From [Clostridium] aerotolerans DSM 5434 (GTDB lineage Bacteria; Bacillota; Clostridia; Lachnospirales; Lachnospiraceae), in contig NZ_JHWJ01000003.1 in assembly GCF_000687555.1 (NCBI RefSeq), positions 310,001 to 374,000 of the forward strand: DNA of 64,000 nucleotides, in the 5' to 3' direction. Under the pieces are notes generated by a model. It did no database searches, was not told where the DNA came from, and saw nothing but the letters and a program-made list of their open reading frames with translations. Of the stretch, positions 9,338 to 18,282 are shown one piece after another. Position 1 is the first letter of the stretch, and every line of letters starts with the position of its first letter. The translations under genes were made by a program, and so were the position numbers.

Positions 9338-9775
9338 TTATTGTTTTCCCGTGCTTCCGTGACCGCCCCGGTCCTCATTAGTCAGCATGTCCACCTCTGA
9401 AAATTCAAAGGCAGGCTGATGCTCCATGATACGGAATTGGCAGATTCTGTCATTGATATGAATGACGGTGTCTCTTAAGGCATAAGCTGGAAAGAACCAC
9501 TGGTCATTATCTCCGCAATAGGTCTCGTCAATGATTCCCATGCTGTTCGTCTGAATAATGCCGTAATTTTTAAAGGTACTGCTTCTTGGAACCACGTGTG
9601 CCTCATAGCCAGCCGGAAGTTCCATGGCAATGCCAAGAGGAATCAGCTTAAACTCACCAGCCTTCATCTCCACTTCCTTAGCCGCTCTTAAGTCGATCCA
9701 GTCTGACTTTCCGCCGATATAGGAGAGACGCTCGATCTCCTCTGTAAAATACTTTATTTTAATGGTCCCTGTCAC
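9338..9775 (-). CDS. dut: dUTP diphosphatase-like protein
   Basis: 145 residues with the trimeric dUTPase fold. Motif 2 is [11 protein letters not shown], motif 3 is a variant [15 protein letters not shown] (usual form GVIDAGYRGE), and the C-terminal Gly-rich phosphate loop is RGGHGSTGK. It hydrolyses dUTP to dUMP and keeps uracil out of DNA. The variant motif 3 recurs in clostridial members as I recall, but I cannot exclude a relative such as dCTP deaminase. It overlaps scpB by 4 bases. Confidence 0.85.
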   Translation of the reverse strand: MTGTIKIKYFTEEIERLSYIGGKSDWIDLRAAKEVEMKAGEFKLIPLGIAMELPAGYEAHVVPRSSTFKNYGIIQTNSMGIIDETYCGDNDQWFFPAYALRDTVIHINDRICQFRIMEHQPAFEFSEVDMLTNEDRGGHGSTGKQ

Positions 9776-10434
9776 CTTATTTCCTCCTGTAAATCCTCTT
9801 TTTTCTTATCTTCTTCTGTCATTAGATCTCCGCTGCCAGTAAGTTCTTCTTCTACTTCCATACGGATCTCAGCCGCTACCACAGGATCTGCAACCGGCAG
9901 ATTCTGAGTGGAGCCAATGCCGAATCTTCTTAAAAATTCTTCTGTTGTAGCAAACAGTGCCGGCCGTCCAGGGGCATCAAGCCGCCCTACCTCGTAAACC
10001 AGATTATATTCTACCAGCTTATTGACCGCATGATCTGATTTAACACCTCTGATTTTTTCGATCTCCAGCTTTGTAACAGGCTGTTTATAGGCAATGATGG
10101 AGAGAGTCTCCAAAACCACATCGGATAGTACCTGTTTTTTAGGTGTAGCTGCCACACGGATCAAATGTTCATAATATTCAGAACGGGTGCACATCTGATA
10201 GCTGTTTTCAAGCTCTATGATCTGCATGCCCCGCTTCCCTGTATCATAACGTTTTTTCAGGCGGAGAACTGCTTCTCTTGCAGCGTTTTCATCCTGTCCA
10301 ATGGCTGCGGCAAGACGGCTTAATTCCACAGAATTGCCCATGGTAAAAAGAACTGCTTCAATCACTGCTTCCCAGGCTTTTTCCTCTTTTGTGATCTTCT
10401 TTAGCCCTTCCTCAAAAAGAGTTTCTTTATCCAT
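9772..10434 (-). CDS. scpB: Segregation and condensation protein B
   Basis: About 220 residues, two winged-helix domains. The conserved core is [34 protein letters not shown]. ScpB dimers bind ScpA within the Smc condensin complex and help chromosome segregation. I take the ATG at 10434, which has GGGGAG nine bases upstream and overlaps the scpA end by 8 bases. An ATG at 10464 is possible but has a weak RBS. It has an acidic/Lys-rich C-terminal tail. Confidence 0.93.
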   Translation of the reverse strand: MDKETLFEEGLKKITKEEKAWEAVIEAVLFTMGNSVELSRLAAAIGQDENAAREAVLRLKKRYDTGKRGMQIIELENSYQMCTRSEYYEHLIRVAATPKKQVLSDVVLETLSIIAYKQPVTKLEIEKIRGVKSDHAVNKLVEYNLVYEVGRLDAPGRPALFATTEEFLRRFGIGSTQNLPVADPVVAAEIRMEVEEELTGSGDLMTEEDKKKEDLQEEIR

Positions 10435-11251
10435 CTGCTTCTTCTCCCCTGATTCCTTGTTCATCTTCCATCAAATCCGTTAAATCAAGCTCTCCTTCTT
10501 CCCCTTCCTCTTCCAGGGTCTCAATGAGCATATCATCAAACAAATACTCCTGGGTCAAACGGATCTTTCCGATCTTCATCAGCTCCAGGAGCGCTAAAAA
10601 CGTTACTACAACTTCCACTTTATCCGTCTGCCTCTCCAGCATCTTGCGAAAGGAAAACTTACGGTGCTGTCTGGCATAGGTCATAACGGATAAGATCTTG
10701 TCCTCCAGACTGACGGCTTCCTTTTTGATGTTGCCGAAGCTGCTTCTGATCGGATCGATCCGGTCAGACTTTCGCTTCGTCACCTGTCTGAAAATTTCCT
10801 GGAGCTTTGCCAGGGTAAGTCCGTCAAGGAGCTTATCCAAATCAACCGGCGGCTCATACTTTGCCACCTCTGGCGGAAGGGTGTTGTCTTTATAAAACAG
10901 GCGGTCAGCTCCTACCTCCCGGTCCTTTAATTCCAAAGACATGTATTTGTAATATTTGTATTCTAAAAGACGCGCTACCAGTTCTGCTCTGGGATCTTCC
11001 TCTTCCCCGTCTTCGTTCACTTCTTTTGGAAGAAGCATGCGTGCCTTAATATCAATCAGTGTTGCTGCCATAACAAGGAACTCGCTGACAATGTTTAAAT
11101 CCTCTGTTTCCATGTTACTGACATACTCCAAGTACTGTTCCGTAATGGTCGCAATGGGAATATCATAAATATTCACTTTATTCTTTTCAATCAAATGAAG
11201 CAGCAGGTCTAGCGGCCCCTCAAAAATATCCAGTTTATAAGAGATTCCCAT
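10427..11251 (-). CDS. scpA: Segregation and condensation protein A (kleisin)
   Basis: 274 residues from the ATG at 11251, five bases behind GGAGG; an upstream TTG at 11263 is not needed. The N-terminus YKLDIFEGPLDLLLHLIEKNKVNIYDIPIATITEQYLEY is diagnostic of ScpA. The acidic linker (EDGEEEDPRAELVARLLEYKYY) and C-terminal winged helix are present. It bridges Smc heads together with ScpB, whose gene overlaps it. Confidence 0.95.
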   Translation of the reverse strand: MGISYKLDIFEGPLDLLLHLIEKNKVNIYDIPIATITEQYLEYVSNMETEDLNIVSEFLVMAATLIDIKARMLLPKEVNEDGEEEDPRAELVARLLEYKYYKYMSLELKDREVGADRLFYKDNTLPPEVAKYEPPVDLDKLLDGLTLAKLQEIFRQVTKRKSDRIDPIRSSFGNIKKEAVSLEDKILSVMTYARQHRKFSFRKMLERQTDKVEVVVTFLALLELMKIGKIRLTQEYLFDDMLIETLEEEGEEGELDLTDLMEDEQGIRGEEADG

Positions 11252-11334
11252 ACATTCCTCCAACGCACATCTAATGCACCACGGACTAGTATAACAAATC
11301 CTGCTTCATCTGTAAATATATGCCAGCCCCAAAA

Positions 11335-12189
11335 TCATGTTTTCCGTTTTAAATCCACTACTACCAGTTGGGGTTTGTTGTTGAATCTGATATTAATGGA
11401 GTGGGTCCCAAGGCCTCTGCTGACTATCATATACCTGCCGTCCTCTTCAAAGGTCCCGGCGCAATAGGGGTTGAAAAACTGAAATTGGGGAGTCATTACC
11501 CCGCCTAGAACAGGAAGTCTTATGGTTCCTCCATGAAAATGTCCTGAAAGGGTCAAATCAGCTCCCCAGCTCTTGCATCCACGAAAATAAAGGGGGGAAT
11601 GGCACAGAAGAATCTGAAACTGTTTTCTCTCTGCCTTTCCCACCTTTTTTTCAATGCGTTCCCTGGTCAATTCTTCCCGATGAAACTTTTTGTAATAAGG
11701 GTATTCCAAATCAATACCAGTCACAGCCAGATCCTGGCCAAAAAGCTCTGTTGCGTTTTCAAGAACCTTTACGCCCATGTTCTTTAAGCTGTCTCTGTAC
11801 TCCTCGTACTGCTTTCCATAGACCTCCGGCTGCCAGCACATCCTGTTTTCATGATTGCCGTTTCCGCAGATCACCGGATAGCGGTCCGTCAGCTTCTCAA
11901 AAAGACTTAGAGGGACCATGGTATCCGCACTTCCCTTGCTGACGAGCATATCACCGCCCACAAGAATCAGTTCCGGACTGATCCGGTCAATGGCATCAAG
12001 TAACTTCTGGTTATTCTCACCGAATTCATGATTGTGTAAATCAGAAAGAAATAAAATCCGATGATCCTTTCTGACTTTATGGCTTTTAAGAACAATATGT
12101 TCCTCGGAAAGCTGTTCCTTTTCATATTCTGAACGCAATAAAAAGCCTGCGATGGCAGCGAGACAAAAAACTCCGGCAGCAAATAACAT
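11335..12189 (-). CDS. Membrane-anchored metallophosphoesterase
   Basis: About 284 residues. A start at 12189 has GAGG eight bases upstream and puts a hydrophobic anchor (MLFAAGVFCLAAIAGFLL) at the N-terminus; start codons further up to 12261 are possible. The calcineurin-like signature is complete: FLSDLHNHEFG, GGDML, CGNGNHE, CHSP and GHFHGG carry the two-metal ligands. It resembles YkuE/YaeI-type phosphoesterases thought to act on envelope lipids. Substrate not determinable. Confidence 0.87.
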   Translation of the reverse strand: MLFAAGVFCLAAIAGFLLRSEYEKEQLSEEHIVLKSHKVRKDHRILFLSDLHNHEFGENNQKLLDAIDRISPELILVGGDMLVSKGSADTMVPLSLFEKLTDRYPVICGNGNHENRMCWQPEVYGKQYEEYRDSLKNMGVKVLENATELFGQDLAVTGIDLEYPYYKKFHREELTRERIEKKVGKAERKQFQILLCHSPLYFRGCKSWGADLTLSGHFHGGTIRLPVLGGVMTPQFQFFNPYCAGTFEEDGRYMIVSRGLGTHSINIRFNNKPQLVVVDLKRKT

Positions 12190-12264
12190 ATGGTTTTCCT
12201 CAACTTCCGTTTTATTTTCCTGCTGTCTTTTCATCATACAATGAACTGCCTGCATCGTCAAGGC

Positions 12265-12483
12265 TTAAGAAAACCAGTCTCCTGCCAGATATTCAATGAC
12301 CAGATTCGGCAGTATTACCATTAAGCCAATTCCTACGCTCATAACAATGGTACTAAAAAGATACTCTTTATATCCCTGAGTTCCTGGCTGAGGGGGAACC
12401 GTAAACGCAAGGCGGTAGATGGAACAACAAATAACCAAAAAACAAATCAGATAAAAAATTGCATTAAAGACATTTCTTTTCAT
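12265..12483 (-). CDS. Small two-helix membrane protein, unknown
   Basis: 72 residues from the ATG at 12483, which sits behind AAGGAGG; the upstream in-frame ATGs lack an RBS. Two hydrophobic segments (AIFYLICFLVICCSIYRLAF and TIVMSVGIGLMVILPNLVIE) flank a short loop. I do not recognise the family. It precedes the phosphoesterase gene on the same strand and may be cotranscribed with it. Divergent from the XRE gene. Confidence 0.65.
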   Translation of the reverse strand: MKRNVFNAIFYLICFLVICCSIYRLAFTVPPQPGTQGYKEYLFSTIVMSVGIGLMVILPNLVIEYLAGDWFS

Positions 12484-12576
12484 TCGTATAATCCTCCTTG
12501 CATATAATATACGCCAATTATGGATAATATGCAATACCAGATACTCACGGTTTAATTATGGTTAGAGGTGACATAT

Positions 12577-12813
12577 ATGATTGTTTATGACAGGCTGTGG
12601 GAGACCATGAAAAAGAAAAACGTCAGCCAGTATCATCTGATTAAGTATTATAAGGTTAGTGCCGGACAAATCGGCAGGCTTAAGAAAAATAATTTTGTAT
12701 CCACCCATACCATTGATATGCTCTGCAAAATATTAGATTGCAGCGTAGAGGAAATTATGGAATACCGGGCGGATATTATGGAAGTCTCCACCGAAACAGA
12801 TCAGGAAACGTAA
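12577..12813 (+). CDS. XRE/Cro-type helix-turn-helix protein
   Basis: 78 residues from the ATG at 12577 (AGAGGTG six bases upstream); a GTG at 12568 is the alternative. The whole protein is a single HTH: NVSQYHLIKYYKVSAGQIGRLKKN, then HTIDMLCKILDCSVEEIMEY, the usual small clostridial XRE layout. The first helices are less regular than usual (HLIKYYKVS). Likely a local repressor; target not evident. Shares a bidirectional terminator with dacA. Confidence 0.8.
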   Translation: MIVYDRLWETMKKKNVSQYHLIKYYKVSAGQIGRLKKNNFVSTHTIDMLCKILDCSVEEIMEYRADIMEVSTETDQET

Positions 12814-12851
12814 AAGCCAGGACTGACCGCTTTAAAGTATGACCCAAAATG

Positions 12852-12879
12852 AAAAAAGAGCCTGTCCGGCTCTTTTTTT
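12852..12879. terminator. Bidirectional intrinsic terminator
   Basis: GAGCC-tgtcc-GGCTC stem with six A on the left and seven T on the right. It works for the converging XRE gene (+) and dacA (-). Confidence 0.85.
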
Positions 12880-12895
12880 ACGTATAGAACAAGGA

Positions 12896-14266
12896 TTACT
12901 TTACCCATACACCTGACCCGTTCACCTGATAACCATCGGGTGTTGTAGTATTCTTTAGCATAATCCCATCTCCGCCTAAATAATACCACAGGCCGCTGCT
13001 TTCTACCCAGTAATTGCGAGCCATGGCGCCGCTTGGTTTTAAGTAATACCAGGTGCCGCTTGATAATTCCCGCCAGCCGGTTGCCATGGTTCCATCTGGA
13101 TTAAAATAATAATCTGCTCCATCGATATTCAGCCATTGACTGGCTGCTTTATTCCCATCCTGTCTTTTATAATACCAATGGCTGCCACTTTTCTCCCAGC
13201 CACCAGTAGAATTCTGTGTTAGAGTGTTCCCACTGCCTTTTACAGAAAACCCGTAGTCTAACAGAGCCTTTGTATCTGCGTAGTGGGTAGACTTACTTTT
13301 CATCACAACGGCAATCAGACGGACTCCGTTCTTCTCTGCACAAGTAACCAGGGTATTGCCTGCTGCTGAGGTATAGCCTGTCTTTCCTCCGATGACACCG
13401 GGATAATACCTTGCGTCTGTGGAATTAATCATCTTATGTCCCATGGTTATGGTTCTGGCCCCTGCTTTTTTCGTTGCAGGTATCTGGTAACTTACTGTGG
13501 AGGTCACCTTTCTCACCTTATCATTCTGGAACGCCGCTCTTGCAATGAGAGCCATATCCCGGGGCGTCGTATAATGGCCGGAATTTGTAAGGCCATTGGG
13601 ATTGACGAAATTCGTATTGGTACACCCAAGCTCTTTGGCTTTTGCATTCATAAGAGCTGCAAAGCCACTGACGCTGCCTGAAACATGCTCTGCCAGTCCA
13701 TTGGCCACTTCATTGGCGGATTTCAGCATAAGACCGTAAAGGCTCTGTTCCACTGTAAGGCGGTCACCTTCCACCAGTCCTAAGGTAACGGCTCCTGATT
13801 CCATATTGGTTGTGGCTGTCTTTGAATATACGACCGTATCCGATAAATTCGTCCGCTCAGCTACGAGGAGTGCTGTCATTAACTTCGTTATGCTGGCGGG
13901 GTAATATCTGGTCTCAGCATTCTTTCCATATAGAATCGTACCAGTCTGGGCATCTAGTAAGACTGCGCCCTCTGAGGCGATCTGAGGCTGAGCTACATTG
14001 GAAGCATTTGCGGTATTTGCTGCGTTGCCTGTGCTTACAGAGCTTCCTGAATTTGCTGTATTGCCTGTGCTTTGTGAAGCGGCTGGCTCTGTTGTTTGTG
14101 TGCTGCTTCCTGGTAGTCCTGCCCCTGGTCCGGTTGAGTTTTCCGTATTCTGGCCGGTAGAACCCGGAAAGGGCTGGACCACAGGAACATCACCATAGGT
14201 GGGCATTGATGCGAGTATACTGAAAACGATTGCCAGACTGCATCGTCTGAGTGATTTTTTTGTCAT
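12896..14266 (-). CDS. dacA: D-alanyl-D-alanine carboxypeptidase with cell-wall-binding repeats
   Basis: 456 residues. There is a signal peptide (to about residue 25), then a low-complexity Ser/Thr/Asn-rich region to about residue 90, and then a class S11 peptidase domain. The penicillin-binding motifs are all visible: SITK (nucleophile Ser), SANEVANG (SxN) and GGKTGYTSAAG (KTG). It trims the terminal D-Ala from peptidoglycan stem peptides. The last ~110 residues carry four aromatic/Gly repeats (GSHWYYKRQDG, GADYYFNPDGTMATGW, GTWYYLKPSGAMARNYW, GLWYYLGGDGIML) of the choline-binding/CW_binding_1 type, so the enzyme probably docks on wall glycopolymers. Confidence 0.93.
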   Translation of the reverse strand: MTKKSLRRCSLAIVFSILASMPTYGDVPVVQPFPGSTGQNTENSTGPGAGLPGSSTQTTEPAASQSTGNTANSGSSVSTGNAANTANASNVAQPQIASEGAVLLDAQTGTILYGKNAETRYYPASITKLMTALLVAERTNLSDTVVYSKTATTNMESGAVTLGLVEGDRLTVEQSLYGLMLKSANEVANGLAEHVSGSVSGFAALMNAKAKELGCTNTNFVNPNGLTNSGHYTTPRDMALIARAAFQNDKVRKVTSTVSYQIPATKKAGARTITMGHKMINSTDARYYPGVIGGKTGYTSAAGNTLVTCAEKNGVRLIAVVMKSKSTHYADTKALLDYGFSVKGSGNTLTQNSTGGWEKSGSHWYYKRQDGNKAASQWLNIDGADYYFNPDGTMATGWRELSSGTWYYLKPSGAMARNYWVESSGLWYYLGGDGIMLKNTTTPDGYQVNGSGVWVK

Positions 14267-14369
14267 TTCCTCTTCTCCTGTAAATATGTACCTGCTCGTC
14301 TATTTTCTTCCAACAGTATATCACATAATCCAAATTTTTCCGCTTAAATTTTTCTTACAAACTTATGGC

Positions 14370-14404
14370 AAAAAGCGCATCACCCGGATGGATAATGCGC
14401 TTTT
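14370..14404 (-). terminator. Terminator after the Nudix gene
   Basis: Minus-strand stem AAAGCGCAT / ATGCGCTTT with a 13-base loop followed by TTTTTG, immediately after the Nudix stop codon. Confidence 0.75.
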
Positions 14405-14405
14405 A

Positions 14406-15098
14406 CTAAAAGTTCTGTTCCCTATATTCTTTTTCCAGCTCTTCCAGCCGGTCCATGGCAACATTTAAAATTTCCGCATGATCGAACGCCAGTTTCTCCT
14501 GTTCCAGCATATCAATCGCTGGTAAAAGTTCGATCTCCGTCTCCTTCTTCCACATCAGTCCCTGACGGTGATAGGTCTCGGTGATACGGTATGTCATATA
14601 AATATGATCTTCGTCGTTTTCAACTGTGAGTGAATAGGTCGATCCGTTTTCCAAATCGGAAAGCTTCTTTTTCCTTACCTTGAACCAGCCAGCTTTTTCT
14701 GCATCATCAGATGCCATAGGATTTAACTGATCTTTTGGTACGGCAGCCAGGTACGATACGGATATCACTCTGGTCCTGGGGTCCCTCTTTACAGCGCCCC
14801 AGGTATAGAGCTGCTCTAAGCTTATCCCTTCTACCCCTGTCTCTTCATAAAGCTCTCTGGCAGCCGCTTCTTCCAGCGACTCATCAAGACCTGCAAAACC
14901 TCCTGGTATTGCCCAATGTCCGATGTAAGGATGATTTTTCCGCCGGATTAAAAGGATTTCCGCTTCCGCATCTTCCTCTTCTAAATCCATCGCAAAAATC
15001 AGCACATCAACCGTCACGGATGGACGTTCATAATCCCCCGGACGATACTGCAAAAGAAACTCCTTTTCCGTCAATCCCTCTTCATTCTTTCGTTCCAT
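14406..15098 (-). CDS. Nudix hydrolase (ADP-ribose pyrophosphatase-like)
   Basis: 230 residues. Residues ~20-160 are a Nudix domain (VTVDVLIFAM, LLIRRKNHPYIGHWAIPGGF) with a full Nudix box, G-x5-E-x7-REL-x-EETGV. This layout is shared with ADP-ribose pyrophosphatases and with NrtR-type regulators. The C-terminal ~70 residues are too short and not clearly a winged helix, so I favour an enzyme. Preceded by a candidate small ORF and a promoter at 15287-15315. Confidence 0.85.
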   Translation of the reverse strand: MERKNEEGLTEKEFLLQYRPGDYERPSVTVDVLIFAMDLEEEDAEAEILLIRRKNHPYIGHWAIPGGFAGLDESLEEAAARELYEETGVEGISLEQLYTWGAVKRDPRTRVISVSYLAAVPKDQLNPMASDDAEKAGWFKVRKKKLSDLENGSTYSLTVENDEDHIYMTYRITETYHRQGLMWKKETEIELLPAIDMLEQEKLAFDHAEILNVAMDRLEELEKEYREQNF

Positions 15099-15122
15099 TC
15101 TGTCCTTCTTCCTACCAGAATC

Positions 15123-15236
15123 TTAGAATACCGTTTGCAAAGTCCAATGATGACTACACTCTGCCACAGCTAGAATACTGGATTTCCTATGGTTATCAAA
15201 CAGGCCTGCCCAGGGGCACTGCCTGAAGTCTTTCAC
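15123..15236 (-). CDS. Candidate small ORF upstream of the Nudix gene
   Basis: GTG start at 15236 with GGAG nine bases upstream, 37 codons to TAA at 15123. The peptide contains WAGLFDNHRK and ends SHHWTLQTVF. It lies between a good minus-strand promoter and the Nudix ATG (25 bases downstream). I do not recognise it. It may be a leader peptide, or the DNA may instead be a structured or dispersed element, since it contains short palindromes (GGCAGTGCC, CAGGCCTG). Low confidence. Confidence 0.35.
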   Translation of the reverse strand: MKDFRQCPWAGLFDNHRKSSILAVAECSHHWTLQTVF

Positions 15237-15286
15237 CGTTATGTTCTCCTGATTTCCATCCTCTGCTAATTAAAGTCTGCTTATAT

Positions 15287-15315
15287 ACTATACACAAAGA
15301 TTGACGCTGTATCAA
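15287..15315 (-). promoter_or_regulatory. Promoter toward the small ORF and Nudix gene
   Basis: Minus strand TTGATA (15315-15310), 17-base spacer, TATAGT (15292-15287). Confidence 0.6.
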
Positions 15316-15407
15316 CTATTTTATAAAAAGATTATATTTACAACTGGTAAATTTTAACGGTAAAATAAAACTTCATGGAATAAAATATTAACATTTCTGA
15401 AATACTA

Positions 15408-15436
15408 TTGTACTGTGAAAACGAGTATGATATAAT
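15408..15436 (+). promoter_or_regulatory. Promoter of the PAP2 gene
   Basis: TTGTAC (15408-15413), 17-base spacer, TATAAT (15431-15436). The rest of the 394-base gap 15099-15492 is AT-rich and shows nothing further beyond the small ORF noted separately. Confidence 0.65.
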
Positions 15437-15492
15437 CCACCAAAGTTGATCAATAAAATCCTGACCACAAGAACGGAGAATGGTGACTTATA

Positions 15493-16149
15493 ATGAAAAG
15501 TCTATTAAAGAAATACAGCCACGCCTGGTTGCTGGGCTACGCTTTTATTTATCTTCCATGGTTTATGTACCTGGAAAAAACGGTAACAAGCAACTACCAT
15601 ATCATGTATATTGCACTTGATGATCTGATTCCATTTAATGAATATTTCATCATACCTTATCTTTTATGGTTTTTTTATGTGGCTGGTGCCATAGGATTCT
15701 TTTTCCTTACCGACGTAAAAAGCTATTACAAGCTTTGTACCATGCTTTTTACGGGAATGACTATCAGCCTTATGATCTGCACTGTATTTCCTAATGGAAC
15801 GGATTTCAGGCCTGTCATAGACCCTACAAAAAATATTTTTGCTAAGACGGTTTCTTATCTTTATGCCGCAGATACTTGTACCAACGTATTCCCAAGCATC
15901 CATGTGTACAATTCCATTTGTGTGCATCTGGCTGTTATAAGAAGCGAAGGATTGAGGAAACATCATTTGGTCAAGACTGCTTCCTTTGTACTGATGGTTT
16001 CCATCTGTCTTGCCACTGTATTTTTAAAACAGCATTCCGCATTTGATGGCTTTGGTGCCATGTCTATGGCTTATGTTATGTATTACTTCGTTTACGCAGG
16101 AAATTATGAGCCCAGTAGAAAAAAGGTTTCCGAAAAGGCAATTGGGTAA
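15493..16149 (+). CDS. PAP2-family membrane phosphatase
   Basis: 218 residues, five to six transmembrane segments. The phosphatase motifs appear in variant form: NVFPSIHVYNS (motif 2, usual PSGH, with its His) and LKQHSAFDGFG (motif 3, H-x3-D). The family dephosphorylates lipid phosphates such as phosphatidic acid or undecaprenyl pyrophosphate. The first motif (K-x6-RP) is only weakly represented (FRPVIDP). Single gene with its own promoter and terminator. Confidence 0.8.
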   Translation: MKSLLKKYSHAWLLGYAFIYLPWFMYLEKTVTSNYHIMYIALDDLIPFNEYFIIPYLLWFFYVAGAIGFFFLTDVKSYYKLCTMLFTGMTISLMICTVFPNGTDFRPVIDPTKNIFAKTVSYLYAADTCTNVFPSIHVYNSICVHLAVIRSEGLRKHHLVKTASFVLMVSICLATVFLKQHSAFDGFGAMSMAYVMYYFVYAGNYEPSRKKVSEKAIG

Positions 16150-16154
16150 CAAAC

Positions 16155-16207
16155 AGGGTATCGCAAAATCACATTTCATTGAGTGATTAGGCGGTACCCT
16201 TTATTTC
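16155..16207 (+). terminator. Terminator after the PAP2 gene
   Basis: AGGGTA / TACCCT outer stem with an inner ATCAC / GTGAT stem, followed by TTTATTT. Confidence 0.65.
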
Positions 16208-16300
16208 TGCAGGATAACAAAAAGAGTAAACCACTCCCCACTGGATAAACACAGGACTATGAGTCTGTATTTATATTCAGGTTGTGATTTACTCCGGTTA

Positions 16301-17320
16301 TTAATTAAACCCAAAGAACTTCTGAGTCATTTTATAAATTGCAATTGGAAATTTCATGCCACTTTTTCCGGGAAGATTGAGTCCCTGGCCCATGAATCCC
16401 CATCGAAGGCGGAGAAACAGTTTTAAATTCAGCTTTCTTAAATGCTGCCACAGCTCTCTTTTCTTTTCTAAGTTTTCCTCAGTTCCTGATTTGATTGCCA
16501 GAATGGAGGAAATCGTCATCATGATTTCCAGATACCGAACCATATAGCGGCGAAGCTTTCGCTGCTTGATTTTCATGATATCATAGTAACCAAGCATCAG
16601 CTTTGTCACTCGAATCTGCTGGTCAATCCGCCCGATCATCACCTGTTCGTTTACAGACTGATCTTCTCTTCCGATAAAATACCGGTAAAAATTTACGTCA
16701 AGGTAATACATGGTCTTAACGTGAGGTAAGGGCTGATATACAAAAATATTGTCTACATAGAAGGTATGCTTTGGAAGCTCCAGTCCGCATTGTTTTAAAA
16801 GGTCTGTCCGGTAAATCACCGAATGCATCAGAATGTACTGGCCAAGGATAAATACTTTAACATCATCCCAGTCAAATAATTCATTCTTTGGAAGAGCTGA
16901 TCTGTAGTTCATCACCTTTTTCCGTTTTACCCCTTCTTTTTCATAAACAAAATTGCTGATCAGCATATCCAGGGTCTTTTCACCGTATACAAAGTCTCTT
17001 AAGGTATTTAATATTTCCATATAAGCGGAATAATCTACCCAGTCATCGCTGTCTACTACTTTAAAATAAATACCGGTGGCATTTCTAAGTCCGGCATTGA
17101 CGGCCTCTCCATGGCCTCCGTTCTCCTGATGAATCGCTTTGCAGATGGTTGGATATCTGCTTTCATATTCATCAGCAATGGCTCCTGTATTATCTTTCGT
17201 TGAGCCATCATCTACGATAAGAATCTCAACTTCTTCTCCGCCGGGCAACAGTGATTCAATGCAGTGCCTCATGTAAGATTCAGAATTATAGCAAGGAATT
17301 GCTACAGATAAGAGTTTCAC
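16301..17320 (-). CDS. Family 2 glycosyltransferase
   Basis: 339 residues. The GT-A fold N-terminus SVAIPCYNSESYMRHCIESLL leads to the nucleotide-binding ILIVDDGSTKDNTG and the acceptor-side KVVDSDDWVDY. The enzyme transfers a sugar from a nucleotide-sugar donor to an envelope glycan or lipid acceptor. The C-terminal ~120 residues are basic and helical without clear membrane spans. Overlaps the CPBP protease gene by 4 bases, so the two form an operon. Confidence 0.88.
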   Translation of the reverse strand: MKLLSVAIPCYNSESYMRHCIESLLPGGEEVEILIVDDGSTKDNTGAIADEYESRYPTICKAIHQENGGHGEAVNAGLRNATGIYFKVVDSDDWVDYSAYMEILNTLRDFVYGEKTLDMLISNFVYEKEGVKRKKVMNYRSALPKNELFDWDDVKVFILGQYILMHSVIYRTDLLKQCGLELPKHTFYVDNIFVYQPLPHVKTMYYLDVNFYRYFIGREDQSVNEQVMIGRIDQQIRVTKLMLGYYDIMKIKQRKLRRYMVRYLEIMMTISSILAIKSGTEENLEKKRELWQHLRKLNLKLFLRLRWGFMGQGLNLPGKSGMKFPIAIYKMTQKFFGFN

Positions 17321-18066
17321 ACCAAATCCTCCTTTAATTGATTTTTTCTATAAATCTGCATTGCACTAAATATCGATACGAGGAAAGACAAAATGGCTGT
17401 AACTGCCATCGCTGTCCCATTCTCCCTTCCTGCCAGCAATGTCCCTAAAGCTGTATTTGTAATAAGCAGGGACAGTAAATTGGCTGATATATGAAGAAGG
17501 ATAGGTGCCAGCAAAGTATACGACACCTCATAAAGCCAGGCAAGTGCGATTCCAATGATAAAAGCGTACACTCCCTGAGGGAGATTTCCATGATAAATCC
17601 CAAATAATGCCGCGGATATCAGGGCAGACGGCATAAAGGAGAGTCTGTCCCTTAAGGCGGCAAAGCAAAGACCTCTGAAAATAAATTCTTCGGCAATGGG
17701 TATTAAAATTCCGGCAGCTCCAATCTGCATTAGAACCGGCGGTGTATAAATTGCTTTCTTCGCCTCTTCATAGGCTGGGGATAAGTTAGCCAGCCTTGTA
17801 ATCGCCACGATTTCATTGCCAAACACGCATAAAGCTGCTCCAAACAGCAGAATATACCATAGAGAGCCATAAAGCTTGCTGTTCATGGCAGGTTTACTGC
17901 GCTCCCTTTGATCTCTCCGGTATAAGAGATAGAGAAAAGGCGTACACAGGATAGAGGACAAAGCAGCTGAAGTTAATGCACTTAACTTAAAATTCAGAAA
18001 CAATAAGCTGGAAACTCCGGTATAAAAAAACATTGGAACTATGAGATGGAGTATCAATGGTATCAT
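17317..18066 (-). CDS. CPBP family intramembrane metalloprotease
   Basis: 249 residues, about seven hydrophobic segments. The Abi/CAAX-protease motifs are present: AEEFIFRGL (EExxxR), GIYHGNLPQG (His) and LHISANLL (His-x3-Asn). Bacterial members process membrane proteins or protect against bacteriocins. No bacteriocin gene is visible here; the pairing with a glycosyltransferase suggests an envelope role (inference). Confidence 0.87.
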   Translation of the reverse strand: MIPLILHLIVPMFFYTGVSSLLFLNFKLSALTSAALSSILCTPFLYLLYRRDQRERSKPAMNSKLYGSLWYILLFGAALCVFGNEIVAITRLANLSPAYEEAKKAIYTPPVLMQIGAAGILIPIAEEFIFRGLCFAALRDRLSFMPSALISAALFGIYHGNLPQGVYAFIIGIALAWLYEVSYTLLAPILLHISANLLSLLITNTALGTLLAGRENGTAMAVTAILSFLVSIFSAMQIYRKNQLKEDLV

Positions 18067-18204
18067 GAATAGGAGTCCTTTCGCTTTTTAGTTTCTTTCT
18101 AAACATTATACCACCTGATCTTAAGATATCCATAATTATTTTTATAATTCTTTCGAAAAATTACCATACCTTTTTCTTCATATTCTTCCATTCCTTAAAA
18201 CCTG

Positions 18205-18233
18205 TTGCTTTTTTTACCGCCGGATAATATAAT
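18205..18233 (+). promoter_or_regulatory. Promoter of the carbamate kinase gene
   Basis: TTGCTT (18205-18210), 17-base spacer, TATAAT (18228-18233), about 50 bases before the ATG. Confidence 0.6.
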
Positions 18234-18282
18234 ATCTTTATCTTTTTTAATAAAATTACGATGGAACTGAGAGGAAACTGAT

